From positions 3,184,501 to 3,248,500 of the forward strand of contig AP026970.1 of the NCBI GenBank assembly GCA_027924025.1: DNA of 64,000 nt, written 5' to 3'. Of the stretch, positions 57,516-64,000 are shown in pieces (the first letter of the stretch is position 1; each line of letters begins with the position of its first letter). The stretch comes from Comamonadaceae bacterium OS-4. Its GTDB lineage: Bacteria; Pseudomonadota; Gammaproteobacteria; Burkholderiales; Burkholderiaceae_C. A program made the translations under genes and the position numbers. The notes under the pieces are model-generated. The model saw only the letters and a program-made list of their open reading frames with translations. It had not been told where the DNA came from and did no database searches.

Positions 57516-58412
57516 TTACGGGGCAGCGGCTCCATCAAACTGGTACGACGCAGCAACCGTCTGCCCCACCCGCAGCACTTGGCCTGCGCCGGCCTGCACG
57601 ATGGCATTCATCCCGAAGGTGATCGCGCCGTTCAAGCGGGCGTCCCGGCGGTAGCTTTGAAGGGCATCCCCCACGCCGGGGTGGCTCTCGGCCGTGTCGG
57701 GGTCAATATTGGGTATCGGGCAGCGGGCGCAGGGCTTCACCAAGGCGAGTTGTGCGGGGTTGGCGCCGCCCTCCTCGGCCATGACCTGCAAGACCGCCAT
57801 GTGGTCTTCATCATGTGCCTCCATTCCACCCAACACCACGTTAGGCCGGAAACGGCGCATTTCGACCGGCAGCAAACCCGCGGCCGCCAACCGGCTGTTG
57901 AGCGGTGCCATGGACGCGTCGGTCGTGACCAGCACCGGGTATCCGTCGGCAAATTGGGTGTGACCCTGGGCGCCGCCAGTCCAGCGGGGGCTGCACGCCC
58001 GCCGCCCTTGGGGCGCAAACGTCACCAGGCGCACACCTTCGCAACCCAGCGCTTGCTGCAACCACAGAGCGGCAGCATCCCCCATATCGAGGGCATCCAC
58101 CGTGTCGTCCCAGACTTGGACCCGGGTTTGGGGCCCCTTGGCGTCGAGCGCTACTTCCAGCGGGCTCAGGCCGGGGCACTGCAACTCCAGTGCCTGTGCC
58201 AGCAGGCGCGGCTGCACCAGCGCCATGCGGGGGTATTCGCGCTGGCTCACAAACAGCCCTTCTGCATCTACCACCATCCAGTGCCGGTCCCACTCCAGCC
58301 CGGTGTCCAGCAGGCGCGCATGTTCCACCGCGATACCCGCGAGCGATTTCACCGGGTAAATCATCAGCGCGGCAATGTGTCCGTGAACATCGGCTTCAAA
58401 GTGTGGGGTCAT
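57516..58412 (-). CDS. MOSC-domain protein (YcbX-like)
   Basis: A 298-residue protein with an N-terminal MOSC beta-barrel (IAALMIYPVKSLAGIAVEHARL) and the C-terminal MOSC fold. YcbX-like proteins bind molybdenum cofactor and reduce N-hydroxylated compounds. No ferredoxin domain is fused. The ATG at 58412 has AGGAAA upstream. It diverges from the UbiH-family gene. Confidence 0.88.
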   Translation of the reverse strand: MTPHFEADVHGHIAALMIYPVKSLAGIAVEHARLLDTGLEWDRHWMVVDAEGLFVSQREYPRMALVQPRLLAQALELQCPGLSPLEVALDAKGPQTRVQVWDDTVDALDMGDAAALWLQQALGCEGVRLVTFAPQGRRACSPRWTGGAQGHTQFADGYPVLVTTDASMAPLNSRLAAAGLLPVEMRRFRPNVVLGGMEAHDEDHMAVLQVMAEEGGANPAQLALVKPCARCPIPNIDPDTAESHPGVGDALQSYRRDARLNGAITFGMNAIVQAGAGQVLRVGQTVAASYQFDGAAAP

Positions 58413-58468
58413 GGGGGTTTCCTGGTGCATAGAGCCAGCATTGTGCACAGCCCTCCTACAATGACCGA

Positions 58469-59593
58469 ATGGCCCAAACCTATGACATTTGTATCCGTGG
58501 CGCCGGCATCGTGGGGCGCACCCTGGCGTTGCACTTGGCGGCCAAACGCCTGAAAGTGGCGCTGGTCGAGGCGCCCCCCCAGCCCCCGTCTAGCCCGGAT
58601 GTGCGGGCCTACGCCCTGAACGCCCGCTCGCGCCAACTGCTCGAAGCCATCCGTTGCTGGCCGGCGGACGCCCATGCCACGCCGGTGCTGCACATGGCGG
58701 TCGTGGCCGACGCGGACGCCCAAGTCCACTTTGATGCAGCCCCGCAAGGCGTAGACGCCCTGAACTGGATTGTGGACGTGCCGGTGCTCGAGCAACAGCT
58801 TGCCCTGGCCGTGCAATTCCAACCCCTCATTTCCGTGGTCGACACACCGCAACCGGCAACCCTGACCGTCGTGTGTGAAGGGCGCGCCAGCACCACCCGC
58901 GACGAGTTCGGCGTGGAGTTCGAAACACATCGCTACGCCCAGACCGCCGTAGCCGCCCGGGTGGAGAGCGCGCTGCCCCACCAACAAACCGCCCGGCAGT
59001 GGTTCAGCGAAGGTGAAGTGACCGCGCTGTTGCCAATGCAAGGGCCGGAGGGGAACTTTCACGCCTTGGTGTGGTCAGTGTCACCAGAGCGCGCACAAGC
59101 CCTGATGCAACACACCGACCTGGAATTCACCAACGCCCTGCAAACGGCCACCCGCATGGCGGTGGGTACCCTGCGCCTGGCCAGCCCCCGCGCGAGTTGG
59201 GCTTTGCAGCATGCCGTCGCCACCCGCTGGACAGGTACAACTACCCTGGACGGCCCCCGGCGCGCCTGGGTATTGGCGGGTGACGCGGCCCACAACGTGC
59301 ACCCACTGGCGGGCCAAGGCCTGAACCTGGGCTTGGGTGATGTGGCCGAGCTGGTGCAGGTGCTCGACACCCGTGGCTACTGGCGCCCTGTGAACGATAT
59401 GCGCTTGTTGCGCCGCTACGAGCGGGCCCGCAAGGCGGCCTTCGCGGTGGTGGGTGGCAGTGGCAACTCTTTGCAGCAGCTGTTTGCCTACCCCCACGCC
59501 TGGGCGGAAAACGCCCGCAGCTGGGGTATGCGCGGCTTTGACAGTTGCGCCCCGCTCAAACACTGGGTTGCCCGGCAGGCCATGGGCCTGTGA
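58469..59593 (+). CDS. UbiH/UbiF-family FAD-dependent hydroxylase
   Basis: A 374-residue flavoprotein monooxygenase. The FAD Rossmann motif GAGIVG (11-16), the central DxAxR-type region and the C-terminal GDAAHNVHPLAGQGLNLGLGD are typical of ubiquinone ring hydroxylases. Which ring carbon is modified is not evident from sequence. It sits 48 bp before dsbC on the same strand. Confidence 0.85.
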   Translation: MAQTYDICIRGAGIVGRTLALHLAAKRLKVALVEAPPQPPSSPDVRAYALNARSRQLLEAIRCWPADAHATPVLHMAVVADADAQVHFDAAPQGVDALNWIVDVPVLEQQLALAVQFQPLISVVDTPQPATLTVVCEGRASTTRDEFGVEFETHRYAQTAVAARVESALPHQQTARQWFSEGEVTALLPMQGPEGNFHALVWSVSPERAQALMQHTDLEFTNALQTATRMAVGTLRLASPRASWALQHAVATRWTGTTTLDGPRRAWVLAGDAAHNVHPLAGQGLNLGLGDVAELVQVLDTRGYWRPVNDMRLLRRYERARKAAFAVVGGSGNSLQQLFAYPHAWAENARSWGMRGFDSCAPLKHWVARQAMGL

Positions 59594-59640
59594 GCGCCCG
59601 GGTTCGCTCCGTCTTTTTACTTTTACCGGAAATTTTGTTT

Positions 59641-60366
59641 ATGCACTTCCCCCGTTTGTTTGCCACCGTGGGCCTGGCGCTCGCCGCCTTTGCCACGGGT
59701 GCCTTCGCCCAGGAGGCCGCGATTCGCGAGGCCATTGCCAAACGGGTGCCCCAGCTGAAGTCGATCGACGAAGTGCGCCCGGCCGGCATCCCCGGCTTGT
59801 ATGAGGTCCGGGCCAATGGCGTCGAGATTTACTACACCGATGCCAAGGGCAACTACCTGATCCAGGGCAACCTGTACGAGACCAAAGGGCTGCGCAACTT
59901 GACCGAGGAGCGGATCAACAAGCTGACCTCCATCAAGTTCAGCAGCCTGCCCCTCAAAGACGCCTTCACCATCGTGCGGGGCAACGGCTCGCGCAAGCTG
60001 GCCGTTTTTGAGGACCCGAACTGCGGCTACTGCAAACGCTTTGAGCGCGATCTGCAAAAAATCGACAACGTGACGATCTACATGTTCCTCTACCCCATCC
60101 TCGGGGCGGACTCCGCAGAAAAATCCAAGGCCATCTGGTGCAGCAAAGACAAGGTTGCGGCTTGGCAGGACTGGATGCTGCGCGACCAGCCAGCACCGGC
60201 CGCTGCGGCCATGTGCGACACCTCCCCGCTCGCCCGCAATGTGGAGTTCGGCAAAACCTACCGCATCCAGGGCACGCCCACGCTGCTGTTTGAAGATGGC
60301 AACCGCGTGCCCGGTGCGATTGATGCTCAGCAAATCGAAAAACACCTGAAAGACGCCAAAGGCTAA
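59641..60366 (+). CDS. dsbC: Thiol:disulfide interchange protein DsbC
   Basis: A 241-residue periplasmic disulfide isomerase. Signal peptide 1-23 (AFA/QEA), an N-terminal dimerisation domain, and a thioredoxin domain with active site CGYC (128-131) and cis-Pro in GTPTLLF. It corrects wrong disulfides and is kept reduced by DsbD. A second Cys pair (WCSKDK and AMCDTS) is structural as in E. coli DsbC. Confidence 0.94.
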   Translation: MHFPRLFATVGLALAAFATGAFAQEAAIREAIAKRVPQLKSIDEVRPAGIPGLYEVRANGVEIYYTDAKGNYLIQGNLYETKGLRNLTEERINKLTSIKFSSLPLKDAFTIVRGNGSRKLAVFEDPNCGYCKRFERDLQKIDNVTIYMFLYPILGADSAEKSKAIWCSKDKVAAWQDWMLRDQPAPAAAAMCDTSPLARNVEFGKTYRIQGTPTLLFEDGNRVPGAIDAQQIEKHLKDAKG

Positions 60367-60413
60367 AGCCCCAGGGCGCACGGCGCGGGTCGGCGCCCCC
60401 ACAAACCGCTCCT

Positions 60414-60440
60414 GAATTCATAGCTGCTCGCGCAAGCATA
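60414..60440 (+). repeat. Dispersed repeat copy before the M61 peptidase
   Basis: AATTCATAGCTGCTCGCGCAAGCATAG, an intergenic copy of the family. Confidence 0.6.
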
Positions 60441-60464
60441 GCGGGCGCCAACCGGTGCTTAGGC

Positions 60465-62327
60465 ATGAAAACTTCGTCCAAATCGTCAAAATCCCTCGCA
60501 ACTGCTGCTGCACCCGTATCCGCGGTGCACTACCGGATCGAAGTGCCCGATGTGCAAAGCCACCTGTTCACGGTGCAGATGACCGTGGCCTCGCCGGCCA
60601 GCATCCAAACCCTGCGGCTACCGGCCTGGATTCCGGGCAGCTACCTGCTGCGCGAATTCGCCAAACACCTGCAGCAGCTGGAGTGCCGTCAAGGCGGCAA
60701 GCGCATCCAGGTGACGCAGCTGGACAAAGCCACCTGGCAAGTCAGCTGCCGCGCCGGCCTGCCGTTGGAGCTGAGTTACGAGGTGTATGCCTTTGACGCC
60801 TCGGTGCGCACCGCCTGGCTGGATGCGCAGCGCGGCTTTTTCAATGGCACCAGCCTGTGCCTGCAGGTGCCCGAAGCGGCAGCGGAGCCGCACACCCTGG
60901 ACATCGCGCCAGTTGCCGGCACCACCGGCTGGCAGCTGGCCACCGGCCTGCCAGCGGTCAATGTCGACAAGGCGGGTTTTGGTCTGTACCGCGCCCCCGA
61001 CTACGACACCTTGGTCGACTGCCCGGTGGAAATGGGGCCGTTCTGGAGCGGCAGTTTTGAGGTGTTCGGCATTCCCCACCGCTTTGTGGTGGCCGGCGCA
61101 CCGCCCAGCTTTGACGGCGAGTTGTTACTGGCCGACACCCGCGCCATTTGCGAAACCGAAATGCGCTTCTGGCACGGCAGCGCCCTTGAGCAGTATCAAA
61201 AAGATAGCAGCTCGCGCAATAAAGACGAGGGCCAAGGCCCGATCCCATTCAAAAACTACGTCTTCATGCTGGCCGCGGTGCACGATGGCTATGGCGGGCT
61301 GGAGCACAAAAACTCCACCGCCCTGATTTGCAACCGCAAAGACCTGCCGCGCCTGCCCCGCACCACGCTGGCCCCCACCACCCACAAGCAGCCCGAGGGC
61401 TACACCACACTGCTGGGGCTGATCAGCCACGAGTACTTCCACACCTGGAACGTCAAACGCCTGCGCCCCGCCGAACTCGCTACCTATGACTACACCCAAG
61501 AAAACTACACCGAACTGCTGTGGTTTTTTGAAGGCTTCACCAGCTACTACGACGACTTGCTGCTGCGCCGTGCCAAACGCATCGACAACGCCGCTTACCT
61601 GAAGCTCTTGAGCAAGACCATCAACCAGGTCCAGCAAACCCCGGGGCGGCTGGTGCAAAGCGTGGCACAAAGCAGTTTTGACGCGTGGGTGAAGTACTAC
61701 CGCCAAGACGAAAACACCGCCAACGCCACCGTGAGCTACTACACCAAGGGTTCACTGGTGGGCCTGTGCCTGGATCTGACCCTGCGCGCCGAAGGCAAGA
61801 CCCATCTCGATGCCGTCATGCGCGGCCTATGGGCGCGCTGCGCCGGCGGCCCCATGACCGAAGCCGACCTGCTGGCCGTGCTGCAAGACCTTGGCGGCCG
61901 CTCGTTCGCCAAAGACTTGGCGCGCTGGGTGCACAGCACCAAAGAGCTGCCCGTGCCCGAACTGCTGGAGCAGCACGGTGTGCAAGTCAACCGCGAGCCT
62001 GACCAGGCCGCCCAGCAACTCGGGCTGCGGGTCAAAGAAAGCGGCGGGCTATTCATTCAGCAGGTGCTGCGGGGCGGAGCCGCAGAAAAAGCGGGCTTTG
62101 CGGCGGGCGACGAGTGGTTGGCCGTGCAGACCGAGGGCATGCCATGGCGCATGCAGGCCTTGGATGACCTGATGCTCTATGCCGGCAAGGCCAAGAAAGT
62201 TACCGCATTGGTTTCGCGCGACAAGCGCCTGATGCAGCTGACACTCACACTGCCGGCCCCCACCCAGGCGGTGCGCCTCTCGGTGCGCGATGCGGCAGCC
62301 GCCAACCGCTGGCTGGACGGCGCGTAA
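60465..62327 (+). CDS. M61-family metallopeptidase with PDZ domain
   Basis: A 620-residue M61 (glycyl aminopeptidase-like) protein. The zinc site HEYFHTWNVKRL lies at about residues 322-333, preceded by an immunoglobulin-like N-terminal domain and followed by a PDZ domain (GGLFIQQVLRGGAAEKAGF, about residues 525-545). No signal peptide, so the enzyme is probably cytoplasmic. A dispersed-repeat copy is read in frame at about residues 244-252 (QYQKDSSSRNKDEG), a region that is likely a surface loop. Confidence 0.92.
   Translation: MKTSSKSSKSLATAAAPVSAVHYRIEVPDVQSHLFTVQMTVASPASIQTLRLPAWIPGSYLLREFAKHLQQLECRQGGKRIQVTQLDKATWQVSCRAGLPLELSYEVYAFDASVRTAWLDAQRGFFNGTSLCLQVPEAAAEPHTLDIAPVAGTTGWQLATGLPAVNVDKAGFGLYRAPDYDTLVDCPVEMGPFWSGSFEVFGIPHRFVVAGAPPSFDGELLLADTRAICETEMRFWHGSALEQYQKDSSSRNKDEGQGPIPFKNYVFMLAAVHDGYGGLEHKNSTALICNRKDLPRLPRTTLAPTTHKQPEGYTTLLGLISHEYFHTWNVKRLRPAELATYDYTQENYTELLWFFEGFTSYYDDLLLRRAKRIDNAAYLKLLSKTINQVQQTPGRLVQSVAQSSFDAWVKYYRQDENTANATVSYYTKGSLVGLCLDLTLRAEGKTHLDAVMRGLWARCAGGPMTEADLLAVLQDLGGRSFAKDLARWVHSTKELPVPELLEQHGVQVNREPDQAAQQLGLRVKESGGLFIQQVLRGGAAEKAGFAAGDEWLAVQTEGMPWRMQALDDLMLYAGKAKKVTALVSRDKRLMQLTLTLPAPTQAVRLSVRDAAAANRWLDGA
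61195..61222 (-). repeat. Dispersed repeat inside the peptidase gene
   Basis: TATCAAAAAGATAGCAGCTCGCGCAATA, in the opposite orientation to the kefC copy, read in frame within the M61 peptidase. Confidence 0.65.
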
Positions 62328-62414
62328 ACAGCAGCTCGCGTCAGCGCGGTGCAAATTCGCTTGGCTATAGTGCGCCCAGCCCCCTGATTTCGACACATAA
62401 AAGGAGACCACTGA

Positions 62415-63194
62415 ATGAGCTACGAATGCATCACCACCCGCGTGGAAGGCGACAAGGTTGCCATCATCACCCTGAACCGCCCCAAGCAGCTCAACGCCCT
62501 CAACGACCAGCTGATGGACGAGCTGGGAGCCGCCCTCAAGGGTTTTGACGCTGACCCCGCCATCGGCTGCATGGTAATCACCGGCAGCGAAAAAGCGTTT
62601 GCGGCAGGCGCCGACATCACCGCCATGGCCAAATTCAGCTTTGCCGATGCCTACAAAGGCGACTTCATTACCCGCAACTGGGAGACCATCCGCACGATCC
62701 GCAAACCGGTCATTGCCGCTGTGAGCGGCTTTGCGCTGGGTGGCGGTTGCGAGCTGGCCATGATGTGCGACTTCATCATCGCCGCCGACAACGCCAAATT
62801 CGGCCAGCCGGAAATCAAGCTGGGCATCATCCCCGGCGCCGGTGGCACCCAGCGTCTGCCCCGTGCGGTGGGCAAATCCAAGGCCATGGACCTGGCCCTG
62901 ACCGGCCGCATGATGGACGCCACCGAGGCCGAACGCGCCGGCCTGGTGAGCCGCGTGGTAGCGCTGGACAAGCTGCAAGAAGAAGCCCTGGGCGCCGCTT
63001 TGCAAATCTGCGCCTTTTCACAAGTGGCGACCATGGCAGCCAAAGAATCGGTCAACCGCGCCTTTGAAGGCACCTTGGCAGATGGCATTGCCTTCGAGCG
63101 CCGCATGTTCCACGCCTTGTTTGCGACCGCCGATCAAAAGGAAGGCATGGACGCTTTTGTGAACAAACGCGCTGCAAACTTTACGCATCAATAA
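62415..63194 (+). CDS. Enoyl-CoA hydratase
   Basis: A 259-residue crotonase. [13 protein letters not shown] holds the oxyanion-hole glycine, and the catalytic glutamates are in [37 protein letters not shown]. It hydrates trans-2-enoyl-CoA in fatty acid or amino acid breakdown. Length and motifs match EchA-type enzymes. The start has AAGGAGACC upstream. It precedes the tRNA-Met gene. Confidence 0.95.
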   Translation: MSYECITTRVEGDKVAIITLNRPKQLNALNDQLMDELGAALKGFDADPAIGCMVITGSEKAFAAGADITAMAKFSFADAYKGDFITRNWETIRTIRKPVIAAVSGFALGGGCELAMMCDFIIAADNAKFGQPEIKLGIIPGAGGTQRLPRAVGKSKAMDLALTGRMMDATEAERAGLVSRVVALDKLQEEALGAALQICAFSQVATMAAKESVNRAFEGTLADGIAFERRMFHALFATADQKEGMDAFVNKRAANFTHQ

Positions 63195-63208
63195 ATCTGG
63201 TCTATAAT
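63180..63208 (+). promoter_or_regulatory. tRNA-Met promoter
   Basis: TTTACG (63180-63185), a 17-bp spacer and perfect TATAAT (63203-63208), 9 bp before the tRNA. Confidence 0.75.
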
Positions 63209-63217
63209 GCCGGTCTC

Positions 63218-63294
63218 GGTCGTATAGCTCAGTTGGTTAGAGCGCAGCATTCATAATGCTGATGTCGGTGGTTCAAGTCCACCTACGACCACCA
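63218..63294 (+). tRNA. tRNA-Met(CAU)
   Basis: A 77-nt tRNA with encoded CCA. Acceptor GGTCGTA/TACGACC, D-arm GCTC-GAGC, anticodon loop TTCATAA with CAU, T-arm GGTGG-TTCAAGT-CCACC. The perfect G1-C72 pair indicates the elongator form rather than the initiator. Confidence 0.96.
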
Positions 63295-63302
63295 AATTAA
63301 AA

Positions 63303-63335
63303 ACCCGCAGTGCGCAAGCGCTGCGGGTTTTTTCT
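63303..63335 (+). terminator. Terminator after tRNA-Met
   Basis: CCCGCAG/CTGCGGG stem with a short inner helix and a T run. Confidence 0.9.
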
Positions 63336-63395
63336 TGGTATCGACGCCCGGCCCGTAAAATCTGGCGATTCATTCACAGCCTCTGGATACACACC

Positions 63396-63809
63396 ATGAA
63401 CCGCTGCCTTCGCCCTCTGGGCGCATTTTTCTTCGCGGCCAGTTTGGGCGCACTCGTGCTGATCGGATCTGCCGGACCGGTTCACGCCCAAAACGGCGTT
63501 ACTACCCGCCAGGCGACCGACAGCAATGGCAACACCGTGACGGTGCGGACGTTTCCAGCCACCGCGGTACGCGGGACCCTGCAGGTGGTGCAACCTCCCG
63601 AAGTCTTGTTTAACAACGCAGTGGCCCGCCTCTCCCCCGGCGCCCGGATCCGCGGAGCCAACGGCATGCTGCTCATGTCCGCCAGCGCCGTCGGGCAGAC
63701 CCTGCAGGTGATGACCGTCCTGGACAGCCAATCCATGCTGCACGACGTGTGGGTATTGAACGAGACAGAACTCGCGCTTTACCCCGGCAAGCCGTCGTAC
63801 TCCCGATAA
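63396..63809 (+). CDS. Hypothetical secreted protein
   Basis: A 137-residue protein with a signal peptide (residues 1-31, cleavage after VHA). The mature part is small, beta-rich and lacks cysteines or known motifs; a conserved-looking segment is [21 protein letters not shown], which recalls a surface or pilus accessory protein but no family is certain. It lies between tRNA-Met and miaB, the latter starting 94 bp downstream. Confidence 0.7.
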   Translation: MNRCLRPLGAFFFAASLGALVLIGSAGPVHAQNGVTTRQATDSNGNTVTVRTFPATAVRGTLQVVQPPEVLFNNAVARLSPGARIRGANGMLLMSASAVGQTLQVMTVLDSQSMLHDVWVLNETELALYPGKPSYSR

Positions 63810-63903
63810 GCCGCCCAAGGGCTTATTCGCCTTTTCGGCCGGTAGCGCACTATCTGCTTGCGCCAGCCGCTCCTTTATTCATAGCATTTTCACGGGATAC
63901 GTC

Positions 63904-64000
63904 ATGTCCAAAAAAGTCTTTATCAAAACCTTCGGCTGCCAAATGAACGAGTACGACTCGGACAAGATGGCCGACGTACTCGGCGCCGCACAGGGCTATG
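63904..64000 (+). CDS. miaB: tRNA methylthiotransferase MiaB, N-terminal part
   Basis: Only the first 32 residues are in the window: [19 protein letters not shown], with the first Fe-S cysteine (Cys12) of the N-terminal UPF0004 domain. MiaB adds a methylthio group to A37 of tRNAs. The gene continues off the right edge. Confidence 0.95.
   Translation, partial: MSKKVFIKTFGCQMNEYDSDKMADVLGAAQGY

Noticed and set aside
1-64000. CRISPR array or IS element
   Set aside because: I saw no regularly spaced direct repeats and no transposase gene on either strand.

Overview
The window is chromosomal DNA of a beta-proteobacterium, most likely Burkholderiales of the Comamonadaceae type (Rhodoferax/Polaromonas-like). 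This rests on gene content and order: algH-ruvX-pyrR-pyrB-inactive pyrC-plsC, dusB-fis-purH, rubredoxin-pilGHIJ-chpA, a MoxR/VWA pair, and a short dispersed repeat with the core GCGCAAGCAGCTATCAAAA. Most of the window is GC-rich, densely packed core genome. Species cannot be fixed from the sequence alone.

Layout. 1-17.6 kb: start of coxB, DUF2244, a BioC-like methyltransferase, comF, trmL, a MaoC-like hydratase, a ParA-type ATPase, kefF-kefC, DUF1841, a HemL-like aminotransferase, psd, a GT4 glycosyltransferase, lplT, a YkgJ-type protein, cytochrome c4, and a moxR-(73 aa)-GNAT-VWA cluster. 17.66-28.92 kb: an AT-rich integrated mobile element. 29-35 kb: plsC, inactive pyrC, pyrB, pyrR, ruvX, algH on the minus strand, then a photolyase. 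35-44.8 kb: a type IV pilus chemosensory operon. 44.9-64 kb: thiD-like, hemL, gmhA-like, a Bug-type binding protein, purH-fis-dusB, yqaA-like, selU, a DMT permease, ychF, a 7TMR-DISM protein with a degenerate GGDEF domain, a MOSC protein, an UbiH-family hydroxylase, dsbC, an M61 peptidase, an enoyl-CoA hydratase, tRNA-Met, a small secreted protein and the start of miaB.

The element is the most unusual part. It is an integrative mobilizable element of about 11.2 kb. It has a tyrosine integrase, a ColE1/MbeA-like HEN relaxase with a MobC-like partner and a recognisable oriT, but no mating-pair genes. It has inserted inside the anticodon loop of the host tRNA-Arg(CCU) gene and split it. The two halves lie at 17626 and 28951 and share only the 10 bp CCCTCCTAAG. 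Neither junction restores a complete tRNA. Instead the element carries its own complete, differently sequenced tRNA-Arg(CCU) just inside the left end, on the opposite strand.

Inside the element are two different restriction-modification pairs: a C5-cytosine methyltransferase with a PD-(D/E)xK nuclease, and an NPPF adenine methyltransferase with a PD-(D/E)xK nuclease. Between them is about 1.1 kb with no open reading frame but with many perfect helices, several apparent pseudoknots and a terminator at the 3' end. It looks like a large ornate structured RNA in the style of the GOLLD and ROOL classes, although I cannot assign it to a known class. A short minus-strand RNA with a strong promoter may start at its 5' edge.
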